DNA of 64,000 nucleotides from Nevskia sp. (GTDB taxonomy: Bacteria; Pseudomonadota; Gammaproteobacteria; Nevskiales; Nevskiaceae), in contig JAKFUK010000002.1 in assembly GCA_021732745.1 (NCBI GenBank), positions 682,001 through 746,000 of the forward strand. Direction: 5' to 3'. Under the pieces are notes generated by a model that made no database searches, was not told the DNA's origin, and saw only the letters and a list, made by a program, of their open reading frames with translations. The translations under genes were made by a program, and so were the position numbers. The first letter of the stretch is position 1. Each line of letters begins with the position of its first letter. Shown piece after piece: positions 50,569 to 59,850 of this stretch.

Positions 50569-53500
50569 TCAGCCACTCTGCGACAACAGCCGCGCATTGC
50601 CACCGACGGCGGCGGTGTTGACGGTCAGCGCCCGTTCGGTGACGAAGCGCAGCAAGTAGTGCGGTCCGCCGGCCTTCGGGCCGGTGCCGGACAGGCCTTC
50701 GCCGCCGAACGGCTGCACGCCGACCACGGCACCGGTCATGCCGCGGTTGATGTAGACATTGCCGACCCGCGCCCGTGACTGCACGCGCCGCCAGGTGCCT
50801 TCGATACGGCTGTGCACGCCCAGGGTCAGGCCGTAACCGGAGGCATTGATGGCGTCGACCACGGCATCAAGGCGCCGCGACGAAAACCGCGCCACATGCA
50901 GGATCGGCCCGAAGTGTTCCTCGCTCAAGCTTTCCAGCCCGGCGATCTCGACCGCCATCGGGGCCACGAAATGGCCGTGGGCGCAGGTCTCGGGCAGCGG
51001 CAGGCGTTCGATCAGCCGGCCGCTGCGCAGGATCGCCGCCGCATGGGCTTCGAGCTTCGCCTGCGCCTGTGCGTCGATCACCGGGCCGATGTCGGTCGAC
51101 AGCCGCGCCGGATCGCCGAGTTTCAGCTCGCGCATGGCACCGCGCAGCATTTCGATGGTCTTGTCGGCGATGTCGTCCTGCAGATACAGCACGCGCAGCG
51201 CCGAACAGCGCTGGCCGGCGGAGCCGAAGGCGGAACCCATGGCGTCCTTGACTACCTGCTCGGGCAAGGACGAGGAGTCGGCGATCATCACGTTCTGGCC
51301 GCCGGTTTCGGCAATCAGGGTGGCGATCGGCCCGGATCGCGCGGCCAGCGTGCGGTTGATCGCCCGCGCCACTTCGCTGGAGCCGGTGAAGGCCACACCC
51401 GCCACCTGCGGCGAGGCGACGAGTGCTGCGCCCAGCGCGCCATCGCCGAGCAGGCACTGGAACACGTAGCTCGGCACGCCGGCTTCGCGCAGCAGTTGCG
51501 CCATGGCGCTGGCGATCAGCGGCGTCTGCTCGGCTGGCTTGGCGATCACCGGATTGCCGGCCACCAGGGCCGCCGCGATCTGGCCGACGAAGATCGCCAG
51601 CGGGAAATTCCAGGGGCTTACGCAGACAAACAGGCCGCGACCGTGCAGTTGCAGCTCGTTGTACTCGCCAGTCGGCCCCGGCAGCGCTTCCGGGTGGGCC
51701 AGCAGGCGGCGCGCACCGGCCGCGTAATAGCGAAGAAAATCAACCGCTTCACGGACCTCGGCGATGGCATCGGGCAGGGTCTTGCCGGCTTCCGCGACCA
51801 GCAGACGGATGAATATCGCGCGACCGGATTCGAGACGGTCCGCCGCCCGCTCCAGCATCGCTGCCCGCGATTCCACTGGCGTTGCCGCCCAGCGCTCGAA
51901 GGAGCCGACGGCAGCGGCAACCACGTCTGGCACCTTGGCGATATCGAACGGCAGCCAGTCGCCGATCACGTCCCGACGATCCGCGGGGTTCACCAGCGGC
52001 AGCGGCAAGCCCGCCGATGCCGGACCGTCATAGCACAGCGAGGCCGCGCGCAGCGGCGGCTCGGCGCTGCGCAGTTCGCGGGCCAGCGCGCAGGCAATCA
52101 GATCGTCGGCCAAGTTCAGGCCAGACGAGTTGCGGCGTGTCGCGCCATACAGCTCGCAGGGCAGCGGCAAGCCCGGATTCGGCTTCACCGCCAGCGCGCG
52201 GACAAAGGCCACCGGATCGGCAACCAGCTGCTCGGGCGGCGTGTTCTCGTCGAAAATGCGGTTGACGAAAGAGGTATTGGCCCCGTTTTCCAGCAGCCGA
52301 CGCACCAGATACGGCAGCAGATCGGCATGGCTGCCGACCGGTGCGTAGACGCGGCACGGCAGGGCGAAATCCTCGCGAACCACGTCGTACAGCGCTTCGC
52401 CCATGCCGTGCAGGCGCTGGAATTCGAAGCCGAACATGCCGTCGCCCACCGCCGCCTCGGCTGCATAGGCTTTCACTGCCGCCACCGTGTGCGCGTTATG
52501 GGTCGCCAATTGCGGATAGAAAACATCGCGCGCGGCCAGCAGGCGGCGCGCGCAGGCCAGATAGGCGACATCGGTATTGGCCTTGCGGGTGTACACCGGA
52601 TAACCCGGCAGCCCGGCTTCCTGGGCGCGCTTGACTTCGGTGTCCCAGTACGCGCCTTTGACCAGCCGCACCGGTATCCGTCGGCCGACTTCGCGGGCCA
52701 GGCTTTCCAGCCATTCGATGACCGCCAGCCCGCGCTTCTGGAACGCCTGCACGGCAAGGCCGAAACCGTCCCAGTGGGCGAGCGAGGGATCGCGATAAAC
52801 CGCTTCGAACAGATCGAGCGCGATCGACAGACGATCGGCTTCTTCGGCATCGACACACAGGCTGATGCCGCAGGCGCGCGCCGATTGCGCCAGCAGCAGC
52901 AGGCGCGGCGTCAGTTCTTCGAGCACCCGCGTGCGCTTGGCGTGCTCGTAGCGCGGATGCAGGGCCGACAGCTTCACGGAAATGCTCGGCCGCGATTCAA
53001 CACCGCCCGCCAGACTGCGCGCCGCTTCGCCGATCGCCTTGATCGCCGACAGGTAGGCGGCGAGATAGCGTTCGGCGTCGGCAGCAGTGAGTGCTGCTTC
53101 GCCGAGCATGTCGTAGGAATGCCGGTACGGCCGCTGTTCCTTGGTCTGCGCCGCGTCCAGCGCTTCGGCGATGGTGCGGCCCATCACGAACTGGCTGCCC
53201 ATCATCCGCATCGCCGAGCGGATGGCCAGGCGCACCACCGGCTCGGTCGAACGATTGACCAGCCGCGACCACGCCGCCTTGAACGAACCGACATCCTCGG
53301 CCGCCGGGGCCCGCACGATACGGCCGGTCAGCATCAAACCCCAGGTGCTGGCGTTGACGAACAGGGATTCGCTATTGCCGAGATGGGTTTCCCAATCGGC
53401 ATCGGCGAGCTTGTCGGCGATGAGCTTTTCGGCGGTCTCGTCATCCGGAATGCGCAGCAGCGCTTCGGCCAGACACATCAGCAGCACGCCTTCATCGGAG

Positions 53501-53757
53501 GACAGGTCGTACTCGCGCATGAAGGCATCGAGCGCGCTCTGGGTGTCTTTCAGCTTGCGCACCCGGCGAACCCAGCCGGCGGCGGTCGCCACCACCTGTG
53601 CGGCGCGTTCCGCCGGCAGTTCGGCGATCGCCAGCAGGCGATTGACCAGCGTGGTTTCGTCGGACAGATAAGACTCCGCGATCGCCGCGCGCAGCGGGCT
53701 GCGTTGCGGCGCGGCGGAGTCGAAAACGAAGGCTTGCAGCGTTTCGGGCGCGTTCAT
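50569..53757 (-). CDS. putA: Bifunctional proline dehydrogenase / glutamate semialdehyde dehydrogenase
   Basis: Oxidises proline to glutamate in two steps with channelled intermediate: FAD-dependent PRODH barrel, then NAD-dependent P5C dehydrogenase. The 1062-residue protein has the PRODH region VGDGMFGFEFQRLHGMGEAL and RLVKGAYWDTEVKRAQEAGL, and the ALDH part with GNPVIAKPAEQTPLI, catalytic Cys in SAFGSAGQRCSALRVLYL and the general-base Glu in LIAETGGQNVMI. There is no N-terminal ribbon-helix-helix domain, so it is the type that does not bind its own promoter. A stop 4 nt before the SpeE-like gene suggests an operon. Confidence 0.97.
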   Translation of the reverse strand: MNAPETLQAFVFDSAAPQRSPLRAAIAESYLSDETTLVNRLLAIAELPAERAAQVVATAAGWVRRVRKLKDTQSALDAFMREYDLSSDEGVLLMCLAEALLRIPDDETAEKLIADKLADADWETHLGNSESLFVNASTWGLMLTGRIVRAPAAEDVGSFKAAWSRLVNRSTEPVVRLAIRSAMRMMGSQFVMGRTIAEALDAAQTKEQRPYRHSYDMLGEAALTAADAERYLAAYLSAIKAIGEAARSLAGGVESRPSISVKLSALHPRYEHAKRTRVLEELTPRLLLLAQSARACGISLCVDAEEADRLSIALDLFEAVYRDPSLAHWDGFGLAVQAFQKRGLAVIEWLESLAREVGRRIPVRLVKGAYWDTEVKRAQEAGLPGYPVYTRKANTDVAYLACARRLLAARDVFYPQLATHNAHTVAAVKAYAAEAAVGDGMFGFEFQRLHGMGEALYDVVREDFALPCRVYAPVGSHADLLPYLVRRLLENGANTSFVNRIFDENTPPEQLVADPVAFVRALAVKPNPGLPLPCELYGATRRNSSGLNLADDLIACALARELRSAEPPLRAASLCYDGPASAGLPLPLVNPADRRDVIGDWLPFDIAKVPDVVAAAVGSFERWAATPVESRAAMLERAADRLESGRAIFIRLLVAEAGKTLPDAIAEVREAVDFLRYYAAGARRLLAHPEALPGPTGEYNELQLHGRGLFVCVSPWNFPLAIFVGQIAAALVAGNPVIAKPAEQTPLIASAMAQLLREAGVPSYVFQCLLGDGALGAALVASPQVAGVAFTGSSEVARAINRTLAARSGPIATLIAETGGQNVMIADSSSLPEQVVKDAMGSAFGSAGQRCSALRVLYLQDDIADKTIEMLRGAMRELKLGDPARLSTDIGPVIDAQAQAKLEAHAAAILRSGRLIERLPLPETCAHGHFVAPMAVEIAGLESLSEEHFGPILHVARFSSRRLDAVVDAINASGYGLTLGVHSRIEGTWRRVQSRARVGNVYINRGMTGAVVGVQPFGGEGLSGTGPKAGGPHYLLRFVTERALTVNTAAVGGNARLLSQSG

Positions 53758-53954
53758 GCGGGGTGTTCCCAGGGCCTGTTAACAATCACTTTGGTCGCTG
53801 CGTTGCAGGTCAAAGAGCCGGCGCGACGACAGGTCGCGGGTAAGCGGCGCGTCATTATGCTGCCCGGCGGCTGCGGAAAGCGGCCTCTCGCGCTCGCCCC
53901 CAAGCTGCGCGCAAGAGACAATGACGATGTCCGAACTCGCCGACTCACGCACCG

Positions 53955-54659
53955 ATGATCCCCTCCGACCGTACGCCGATGATCCCGCCGCCCCGGCTCA
54001 TGTTCTGGGAACTGCGCGCGGTGCCGGAATTCCTTGGCAGCTTCCTGCCGCGCCCGTTCGCCGCCGCCCTGCCGCGCGGTCATGGCGAGCCGGTGATGGT
54101 GATTCCCGGTTTCGCTGCCGATGACCTCGCGGTGCTGTTGCTGACCCGGCGCTTGACCGCACTCGGCTACCGCGCCATCAGCTGGGGTCTGGGCCGCAAC
54201 ACCGGCAATCTCAAAAAACTGCAACCGAAGCTGGTCGAGCAGGTGCAGCGGTTCTCTAACAGCCGGGGTGCCCGGGTGAAGCTGGTCGGCTGGAGTCTGG
54301 GCGGTGCGATGGCCCGCGACATCGCCCGCGAGCACACCGCGTTCGTCGATCAGGTGATCACGCTCGGCTCGCCGGTGACCGGCGGGGCCAAGTTCACGGC
54401 GGTCGGCCGCAGCTACCGCAACAAGGGGGTAGACCTTGAGCGCCTGGCGCAAGCGGCCGACGCCCGCGAAACCGCCAAGACCATCCCGGTGCCGGTCACC
54501 GCGCTGTACGACCGCCACGACGGCATCGTCAACTGGCGCGCCTGCATCGACCACCACAACGCCCACGTCAGGCACATCGAAGTGCAGTGCAGCCACCTCG
54601 GCATGGTCGTCGACCGCACCGTTTTCGGCATCATCGCCAACAACCTCGCCAAGCCCTGA
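53955..54659 (+). CDS. Alpha/beta hydrolase, lipase/esterase-like
   Basis: Hydrolase of 234 residues (about the ATG at 53955; an in-frame ATG at 53979 is also possible). Catalytic triad visible: nucleophile in KLVGWSLGGAMARDIA, Asp in ALYDRHDGIVNW, His in CSHLGMVVDRTVFG. Oxyanion region VMVIPGFAADD. No signal peptide, so probably cytoplasmic. Followed after 16 nt by a cupin gene on the same strand, divergent from putA. Substrate unknown. Confidence 0.85.
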   Translation: MIPSDRTPMIPPPRLMFWELRAVPEFLGSFLPRPFAAALPRGHGEPVMVIPGFAADDLAVLLLTRRLTALGYRAISWGLGRNTGNLKKLQPKLVEQVQRFSNSRGARVKLVGWSLGGAMARDIAREHTAFVDQVITLGSPVTGGAKFTAVGRSYRNKGVDLERLAQAADARETAKTIPVPVTALYDRHDGIVNWRACIDHHNAHVRHIEVQCSHLGMVVDRTVFGIIANNLAKP

Positions 54660-54675
54660 ACGCCCGAGCAGCGCC

Positions 54676-55350
54676 ATGAAACTCAACACCGATTACAGCC
54701 AGCGGGTGGTCATCGACACCACCGCCATGGACTGGACGCCATCGCCGCTGCCGGGCGTCGACCGCAAACCGCTAGACCGCGACGGCGCCGAAGTGGCGCG
54801 CGCCACCAGCCTGGTCCGCTACACGCCGGGCTCCGCGTTCTCCGCCCACACGCACGGCGGCGGCGAGGAGTTCTACGTCTGCGAGGGCGTGTTCGAGGAC
54901 GAGCACGGCGCCTACCCGGCCGGCAGCTACGTGCGCAACCCGATTGGTTCGCGGCATGTGCCGAAGTCGACGGCCGGCTGCACCATCCTGGTCAAGCTCT
55001 GGCAGTTCGAAGACGGCGACAGCGCGCACTTCTGGGTCGACACCGGCACCGCCGCATGGCAGCCCGGCCGAGTGCCAGGGCAACGGGAAATCCTGCTCCA
55101 TAAGTTCGGCGACGAAGTGGTCAAGCTGATCGACTTCGCCCCCGGCTGCACATCCCTGTTCCATGCCCACGACGGCGGCGAAGAAGTGTTCGTGCTGTCC
55201 GGAACGCTGTCCGACGAACACGGCGACTACCCCGCCGGCACCTGGTACCGGGTGCCACCCGGTTCCTCGCACACGCCGTTTTCGCGGGATGGCTGCCGAA
55301 TCTGGTTCAAGGCCGGGCATCTGCCGCCGAGGGCGAAGCTGCCGACGTAG
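54676..55350 (+). CDS. Cupin protein, duplicated ChrR-like domain
   Basis: Soluble cupin of 224 residues from the ATG at 54676, with two similar halves: HTHGGGEEFYVCEGVFEDEH GAYPAGSYV-like first repeat and HAHDGGEEVFVLSGTLSDEH second repeat, each with the His/Glu metal-binding set and PAGxxxRxP strand. This two-cupin layout matches ChrR-type metal-binding cupins, some of which are anti-sigma factors, but no sigma factor gene is adjacent. The stop codon TAG is the GTAG head of a REP-like element. Confidence 0.82.
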   Translation: MKLNTDYSQRVVIDTTAMDWTPSPLPGVDRKPLDRDGAEVARATSLVRYTPGSAFSAHTHGGGEEFYVCEGVFEDEHGAYPAGSYVRNPIGSRHVPKSTAGCTILVKLWQFEDGDSAHFWVDTGTAAWQPGRVPGQREILLHKFGDEVVKLIDFAPGCTSLFHAHDGGEEVFVLSGTLSDEHGDYPAGTWYRVPPGSSHTPFSRDGCRIWFKAGHLPPRAKLPT

Positions 55351-55411
55351 GGCGGGTCGCGACCCGCCGTTTTGGCTTGGGCGCGAAGGTCATGGCGGGT
55401 CGCGACCCGCC
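55346..55411. repeat. REP/BIME-like inverted repeat, GTAG head, GCGGGTCGCGACCCGC core (copy 2)
   Basis: CGTAGGGCGGGTCGCGACCC at 55346 and a second GGCGGGTCGCGACCCGCC palindrome at 55394-55411. The 18-bp core is perfectly symmetric in both. The TAG within the head is the cupin stop codon. First copy at 1263-1385. It lies between the convergent cupin and glcF genes. Confidence 0.88.
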
Positions 55412-55428
55412 ATGACCCACCGATCGGC

Positions 55429-56658
55429 TCAGACGCCCAGCCGCTCGGCCATCAACTCGATCCAGTGTTCCACCGGCCGCTTGGCATCGCTGGCCAGATG
55501 CGTCAGGCAGCCGATGTTGGCGGTGGCGATGCGGGACGGCTGACCGGCTTCGAGCGCCGCCAGCTTGTTGGCTTTCAAGGTCGCGGATAGCTGTGGTTGC
55601 AGGATCGAATAAGTGCCGGCCGAGCCGCAGCAAAGGTGCGAATCGGCGACCACGGTGGTGCGAAAACCGGCGACAGTCAGCAGCCGTTCGACCTGACCCT
55701 TGTTCTTCATGCCGTGCTGGAGCGTGCACGGCGAGTGGAAGGCGATCGCTTCGGGTTTCGCGGGCGACCGGGCGAGTGCCGCGTCGAAGGCGGCAGCTTC
55801 GCGCGTCAGCAGCGTGGTCAGGTCGATCAGCGCGGCCGTGACCCGTTCGGCCTTGGCGCGATACGCCGGATCGCCGTGCAGGTGATGGGCGTATTCGGCG
55901 ACGAAGCTGGCGCAGCCGGACGCGGACACCACAATGCCTTCGGCACCGGCGTCGAGCGCGGCGCACAGGCGGTCGATGGCGATGCGCGCGGTGTCGAGGC
56001 CATCGGCCTGCGCGTTCAGATGATAGGCAACCGCACCGCAGCAGCCGATTGCGACCGGCACGGCGCTGATGCCGATGGCGTCGACCACGCGGGACGCAGC
56101 GCTGTCGATATCCGGCGCAATCGACGGCTGCACGCAACCACCGGCGATGACGATGCGCCGCGCGTGGCGCGCCGCCGGCCAGACGCCTGCCGGGCGCGGC
56201 AGCGGCACCGCATCCTTGAGCATCTTCGGCAGCAGCGGCCGGAACAGGCGACCAAGGCCGAGAAGGAAACCGAACAGCGCCGGCTTCGGCAGCACCATCC
56301 GCAAGGCCCAGCGGATCAGCCGCTGCGGCGCACTGCGCGGCACCTTCGCTTCGACCACTTCGCGGCCGATATCAACCAGCCGGCCGTACTGCACGCCGCT
56401 CGGACAGGTCGATTCGCAACTGCGGCAGGTCAGGCAGCGGTCGAGGTGATCGCGGGTTTCGGTGGTGACGGCCGCTCCTTCGAGCACCGACTTGATCTGG
56501 TAGATGCGGCCGCGCGGGCCGTCCAGTTCGTCGCCGAGCAGCTGATAGGTCGGGCAGGTGGCGTTGCAGAAGCCGCAGTGCACGCAGGCGCGCAGGATGC
56601 GGTCGGCCTCCTGGCCTTGCGGGGTGTCGCGGATGAAGTCGGCGAGATTGGTTTGCAT
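55429..56658 (-). CDS. glcF: Glycolate oxidase iron-sulfur subunit
   Basis: Electron-transfer subunit of glycolate oxidase, membrane-associated. The 409-residue protein has two 4Fe-4S motifs (CVHCGFCNATCP and CLTCRSCESTCPSGV) in the first 100 residues, and two C-terminal cysteine-rich CCG domains (IGCCGAVAYHLNA, HSPCTLQHGMKNKGQ, DSHLCCGSAGTYS). Third gene of glcD-glcE-glcF, but separated from glcE by about 180 bp including a type D inverted repeat. Confidence 0.96.
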   Translation of the reverse strand: MQTNLADFIRDTPQGQEADRILRACVHCGFCNATCPTYQLLGDELDGPRGRIYQIKSVLEGAAVTTETRDHLDRCLTCRSCESTCPSGVQYGRLVDIGREVVEAKVPRSAPQRLIRWALRMVLPKPALFGFLLGLGRLFRPLLPKMLKDAVPLPRPAGVWPAARHARRIVIAGGCVQPSIAPDIDSAASRVVDAIGISAVPVAIGCCGAVAYHLNAQADGLDTARIAIDRLCAALDAGAEGIVVSASGCASFVAEYAHHLHGDPAYRAKAERVTAALIDLTTLLTREAAAFDAALARSPAKPEAIAFHSPCTLQHGMKNKGQVERLLTVAGFRTTVVADSHLCCGSAGTYSILQPQLSATLKANKLAALEAGQPSRIATANIGCLTHLASDAKRPVEHWIELMAERLGV

Positions 56659-56685
56659 GGCGAACTAGCAGCGTGCACGGAACGG

Positions 56686-56809
56686 CTCCCCTCTCCCCCC
56701 GGGAGAGGGGCTGGGGGTGAGGGACGCAGCTAAATGAAGAGATGGCACAGCAATCTGGCCGCGCCCCTCACCCGTCGCTGCGCTCCGACCTCTCCCGGGG
56801 GGAGAGGCA
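56686..56809. repeat. CCCTCTCC-type inverted repeat between glcE and glcF (type D, copy 2)
   Basis: CTCCCCTCTCCCCCCGGGAG then GAGGGGCTGGGGGTGAGGG, and on the other side GCCCCTCACCCGTCGCTGCG, CGACCTCTCCCGGGGGGAGA. The two halves are complementary over most of their length and the unit is related to 3181-3288. As with that copy, it sits inside an operon, in the space between glcE and glcF. Nothing else in the 182-bp gap. Confidence 0.82.
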
Positions 56810-56840
56810 AGCAACGGCGGTTTGGCTCGAGCGGAGGGCA

Positions 56841-57890
56841 TCAGAAATCCGGATACAGCCGGCCGCGATTGAGGATGCCGGCGGGATCGAACGTCGCCTT
56901 GAGGCGGCGATGCAGGGCCATCACGGCGGCGGCCGGTGGCTGGAATGCCTGCGCGCGCGTGCCGTTGCGGAAGGCAGTCGCATGACCGCCGTGAAGGCTG
57001 GCGATCGCGCGCAGTTCGGCGACGGTTTGCGCGCTGCGCAGCCAGCGCAGGCCGCCACCCCAGTCGATCAGCGCATCGCCGGCCAGCGGCGGCGCGGTCG
57101 GCTTGACCGCGAGCCGCCATAGCGGCGCATCACCAGCGAAGTACGGATGCGTCTGCTCGCGGATCGAGTTCCAGAACGCGGCGGCATCGGCCAGCGGCTC
57201 GCCGCCGAGCTTCGCGACAGCGGCAGTGACGGCGGCGGGATTGCCGGCCAGACGCAGCGACAGGCGACCATCCAGATGTATCGCGCCGGCCAGCGGCAAC
57301 GGCTGGCCAGCGAGCCGGTTCATCGTGGCAATCGCATCAACGGCGGTCGATTCAAAAACCCGCGTCTCGTCGGCTTCCGGACGCGGCAGCACCTTGAAAC
57401 TGACCTCGGTGATCAGCCCCAGCGTGCCCATCGCCCCGGCCTGCAAACGAAAGGTGTCGAAGCCGGCGACGTTCTTCATCACCTGACCGCCGAAACGAAG
57501 AACTTCGCCACGGCCGTCGATCAAGCTCACGCCAAGCAGGTAGTCGCGCACCGCGCCGGCATACGGACGGCGCGGACCCGACAGGCCGCTGGCGACGCAG
57601 CCCCCGACCGTGGCCCCGGCCCCGAAATGCGGCGGCTCGAACGGCAGGCACTGGCCGGATGCGGCGAGCGTGGCTTCAACTTCGCTCAACAGCGTGCCGG
57701 CACGCACGGTCAGCACCAGTTCGCTGGGGTCGTAGGCAATCACGCCGCTGTGCGCAAGGGTGTCGAGGACCTCGCCGATCAGCTCGCCGCCGAAGAAATC
57801 CTTGCTGCCGCCGCCACGGATGCGCAGCGGCGTGCCGCTGGCCTGCGCGGCGCGGATGCGCGCCTGCGCCTGTTCGATGAAGTCGCTCAT
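56841..57890 (-). CDS. glcE: Glycolate oxidase FAD-binding subunit
   Basis: FAD-binding partner of GlcD, 349 residues from the ATG at 57890. N-terminal PCMH-type FAD-binding region with LRIRGGGSKDFFGGELIGEV, VGGCVASGLSGPRRPYAGAV and MKNVAGFDTFRLQAGAMGTL. C-terminal part shorter than GlcD, as usual for GlcE. Starts 7 nt after the glcD stop. Further in-frame codons upstream belong to glcD. Confidence 0.95.
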   Translation of the reverse strand: MSDFIEQAQARIRAAQASGTPLRIRGGGSKDFFGGELIGEVLDTLAHSGVIAYDPSELVLTVRAGTLLSEVEATLAASGQCLPFEPPHFGAGATVGGCVASGLSGPRRPYAGAVRDYLLGVSLIDGRGEVLRFGGQVMKNVAGFDTFRLQAGAMGTLGLITEVSFKVLPRPEADETRVFESTAVDAIATMNRLAGQPLPLAGAIHLDGRLSLRLAGNPAAVTAAVAKLGGEPLADAAAFWNSIREQTHPYFAGDAPLWRLAVKPTAPPLAGDALIDWGGGLRWLRSAQTVAELRAIASLHGGHATAFRNGTRAQAFQPPAAAVMALHRRLKATFDPAGILNRGRLYPDF

Positions 57891-57897
57891 GGTTCGA

Positions 57898-59376
57898 TCA
57901 GAAGCGCGGCAACTCGGGATGCGAAGTCTTCCCGGCATGCACATGCATGCGGCCCATTTCTGCGCAGCGATGCAGCGTCGGCACCGCCTTGCCCGGATTG
58001 AGCAGGCCCTGGGGATCGAACGCGGCTTTCACGGCATGGAACAGTGCGAGTTCGGGCGACGAGAACTGCGTGCACATGGCGTCGATCTTTTCGACCCCCA
58101 CCCCGTGTTCACCGGTGATCGTGCCGCCGACGGCAACACTCAGATCGAGGATCTTGTTGCCGAAGGCTTCGGCCTTTTCCAGATCGCCGGGCTTGTTGGC
58201 GTCGTAGAAGATCAGCGGATGCAGGTTGCCGTCGCCGGCGTGGAAGACGTTGGCGCAGCGCAGGCCGAACTCCTCGGAGAAGCCGGCGATCTGGCGCAGC
58301 ACGTCGCCGAGATGGCGACGCGGGATGGTGCCGTCCATGCAGTAATAGTCCGGCGTGATCCGGCCGACCGCCGGGAACGCCGCTTTGCGGCCGGCCCAGA
58401 GACGCAGGCGTTCGGCTTCGTCCTGTGAGGTGCGCAAGCTGGTCGCGCCGCTGGCGGTCAGCACCGCTTCGATGCGTTCGATCTCGTTCGCCACTTCTTC
58501 CGGCGTGCCGTCGCTTTCGGCGAGCAAGATCGCTTCGGCGTCGAGCGGGTAGCCGGCTTTCACGAAATCCTCGACGGCTTCGATCGCCAGCTTGTCCATC
58601 ATTTCCAGGCCGGCCGGAATGATGCCGGCCGCGATAATCGCGGCGACGCCCTGCCCGGCTTTCTCGACGCTGTCGAAGCAGGCCATCACCACCCGGGCCA
58701 GTTGCGGGCGCGGCAGCAGCTTGACGGTGACTTCGGTGACCACGCCGAGCAGGCCTTCGGAGCCGATCAGCAGCGCCATCAGGTCGTAGCCCGGCGCATC
58801 CGGCGCTTCGCCGCCGAGTTCGACGATCTCGCCATCGGCCAACGCGACGCGGGCTGCGACGACGTTGTGGACGGTCAATCCGTACTTCAGGCAGTGCACG
58901 CCGCCGGAGTTCTCGGCGACGTTGCCGCCGATCGAACAGGCGATCTGGCTCGACGGGTCCGGCGCGTAATACAGGCCGTGCGGCGCTGCGGCTTCGCTGA
59001 TCGCCAGATTGCGCACGCCGGGCTGCACGCGGGCGGTGCGCGCCAGCGGATCAAGTTCGACGATGCGGTTGAGCCGCGCCAGCGACAGCAGCACGCCGCC
59101 TTCCTCAGGCAAGGCACCACCGGCCAGCCCGGTGCCATGACCGCGGGCCACCACCGGCACCCCGCGCGCGTGGCAGATGCGCAGCACGGCGGCGACTTGC
59201 GCTTCGTCGATCGGCAGCGCCACGCACAGCGGCAAGCGCCGATACATCGACAGGCCATCGCATTCGTAGGGCCGCATCTGCTCGACCGTGGTCAGCAGCG
59301 CGGCTTTTGGAAGCACGGCCGACAGTGCAGCAAACAGCGCTGCGGAGTCGATCGGAGGAGGCGTCGGCGCATTCAT
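57898..59376 (-). CDS. glcD: Glycolate oxidase subunit GlcD
   Basis: Catalytic flavoprotein oxidising glycolate to glyoxylate with electrons passed to the respiratory chain. The 492-residue protein from the ATG at 59376 has the PCMH FAD domain (VPVVARGHGTGLAGGALPEE, IACSIGGNVAENSGGVHCLK) and the C-terminal FAD-linked oxidase domain with NVFHAGDGNLHPLIFYD and ITGEHGVGVEKI. First gene of the glc operon. No glc regulator (GlcC-like) is in the window. Confidence 0.96.
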   Translation of the reverse strand: MNAPTPPPIDSAALFAALSAVLPKAALLTTVEQMRPYECDGLSMYRRLPLCVALPIDEAQVAAVLRICHARGVPVVARGHGTGLAGGALPEEGGVLLSLARLNRIVELDPLARTARVQPGVRNLAISEAAAPHGLYYAPDPSSQIACSIGGNVAENSGGVHCLKYGLTVHNVVAARVALADGEIVELGGEAPDAPGYDLMALLIGSEGLLGVVTEVTVKLLPRPQLARVVMACFDSVEKAGQGVAAIIAAGIIPAGLEMMDKLAIEAVEDFVKAGYPLDAEAILLAESDGTPEEVANEIERIEAVLTASGATSLRTSQDEAERLRLWAGRKAAFPAVGRITPDYYCMDGTIPRRHLGDVLRQIAGFSEEFGLRCANVFHAGDGNLHPLIFYDANKPGDLEKAEAFGNKILDLSVAVGGTITGEHGVGVEKIDAMCTQFSSPELALFHAVKAAFDPQGLLNPGKAVPTLHRCAEMGRMHVHAGKTSHPELPRF

Positions 59377-59433
59377 CGCCGGAGTGTAGCCCGCAGGTCC
59401 GGCGACTGAAATTGGCTTTGTCGAGCCGAAACG

Positions 59434-59462
59434 CATGAGGCCCGCGCGTGGCGGGCCTCATG
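59434..59462 (-). terminator. Strong hairpin after the Tyr/Arg/Asp-rich gene
   Basis: Stem CATGAGGCCCGC/GCGGGCCTCATG, 12 bp without mismatch, loop GCGTG. On the minus strand it lies 16 nt after the stop of the gene at 59478-59750 and is followed only by a short T run (CGTTTCGG), so it is a good but imperfect terminator. It separates that gene from the glc operon. Confidence 0.6.
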
Positions 59463-59477
59463 GTGCAGCGGCTGCGA

Positions 59478-59750
59478 TCAGCGATCGTAGCGATCATAGC
59501 GACGGTCGTCGCGACGATCATCGCGGCGGTCGTAGCGGTCGTCGTAACGACGGTCGTGGTGCACCTTTTTCACCACCACGACCTTGCGCACCGGAGGGCG
59601 GCCATAGCGATTGTCGTAACGGTTGTCATAACCGTAACCATAGGGATTCGGGCAGTACGGCTGGCCGGCCTGACTCGGCAGGGCCACCAGCAAGGTCGCG
59701 GTCGCCGTGGCGGCGAGCAGGGCTTTCTTCAACATCGGCTTGATCAACAT
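59478..59750 (-). CDS. Small exported Tyr/Arg/Asp-rich protein
   Basis: Product of 90 residues from the ATG at 59750. Signal peptide (MLKKALLAATATATLLVALP) and mature chain that is mainly low-complexity: CPNPYGYGYDNRYDNRYG, a basic VRKVVVVKKVHHD stretch, then repeats of DDRYDRRDDRR. Similar composition is seen in envelope- or stress-related small proteins of unknown function in many Proteobacteria. Only one Cys. No recognised domain. The upstream in-frame start is less likely, as it lacks a signal peptide context. Confidence 0.72.
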   Translation of the reverse strand: MLIKPMLKKALLAATATATLLVALPSQAGQPYCPNPYGYGYDNRYDNRYGRPPVRKVVVVKKVHHDRRYDDRYDRRDDRRDDRRYDRYDR

Positions 59751-59850
59751 GTCGGCATCTCCTCGCCCGGTTCGGGCTTTGCTCAGACCGGCTTGGCCTG
59801 TTCGACAGAGATTGCGCGTCCGGCCTTGAATCAAGCCTGAACCGCCGGGT

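Noticed and set aside
50812..53958. Open frame of over 1000 codons on the plus strand opposite putA
   Set aside because: Antisense to unmistakable PutA; composition typical of a GC-rich shadow.
55429..59376. glcDEF as lactate oxidation genes (LldEFG or Dld)
   Set aside because: Three-subunit order with two PCMH flavoproteins and a CCG-domain subunit matches glycolate oxidase; no LutB/C-type proteins present.
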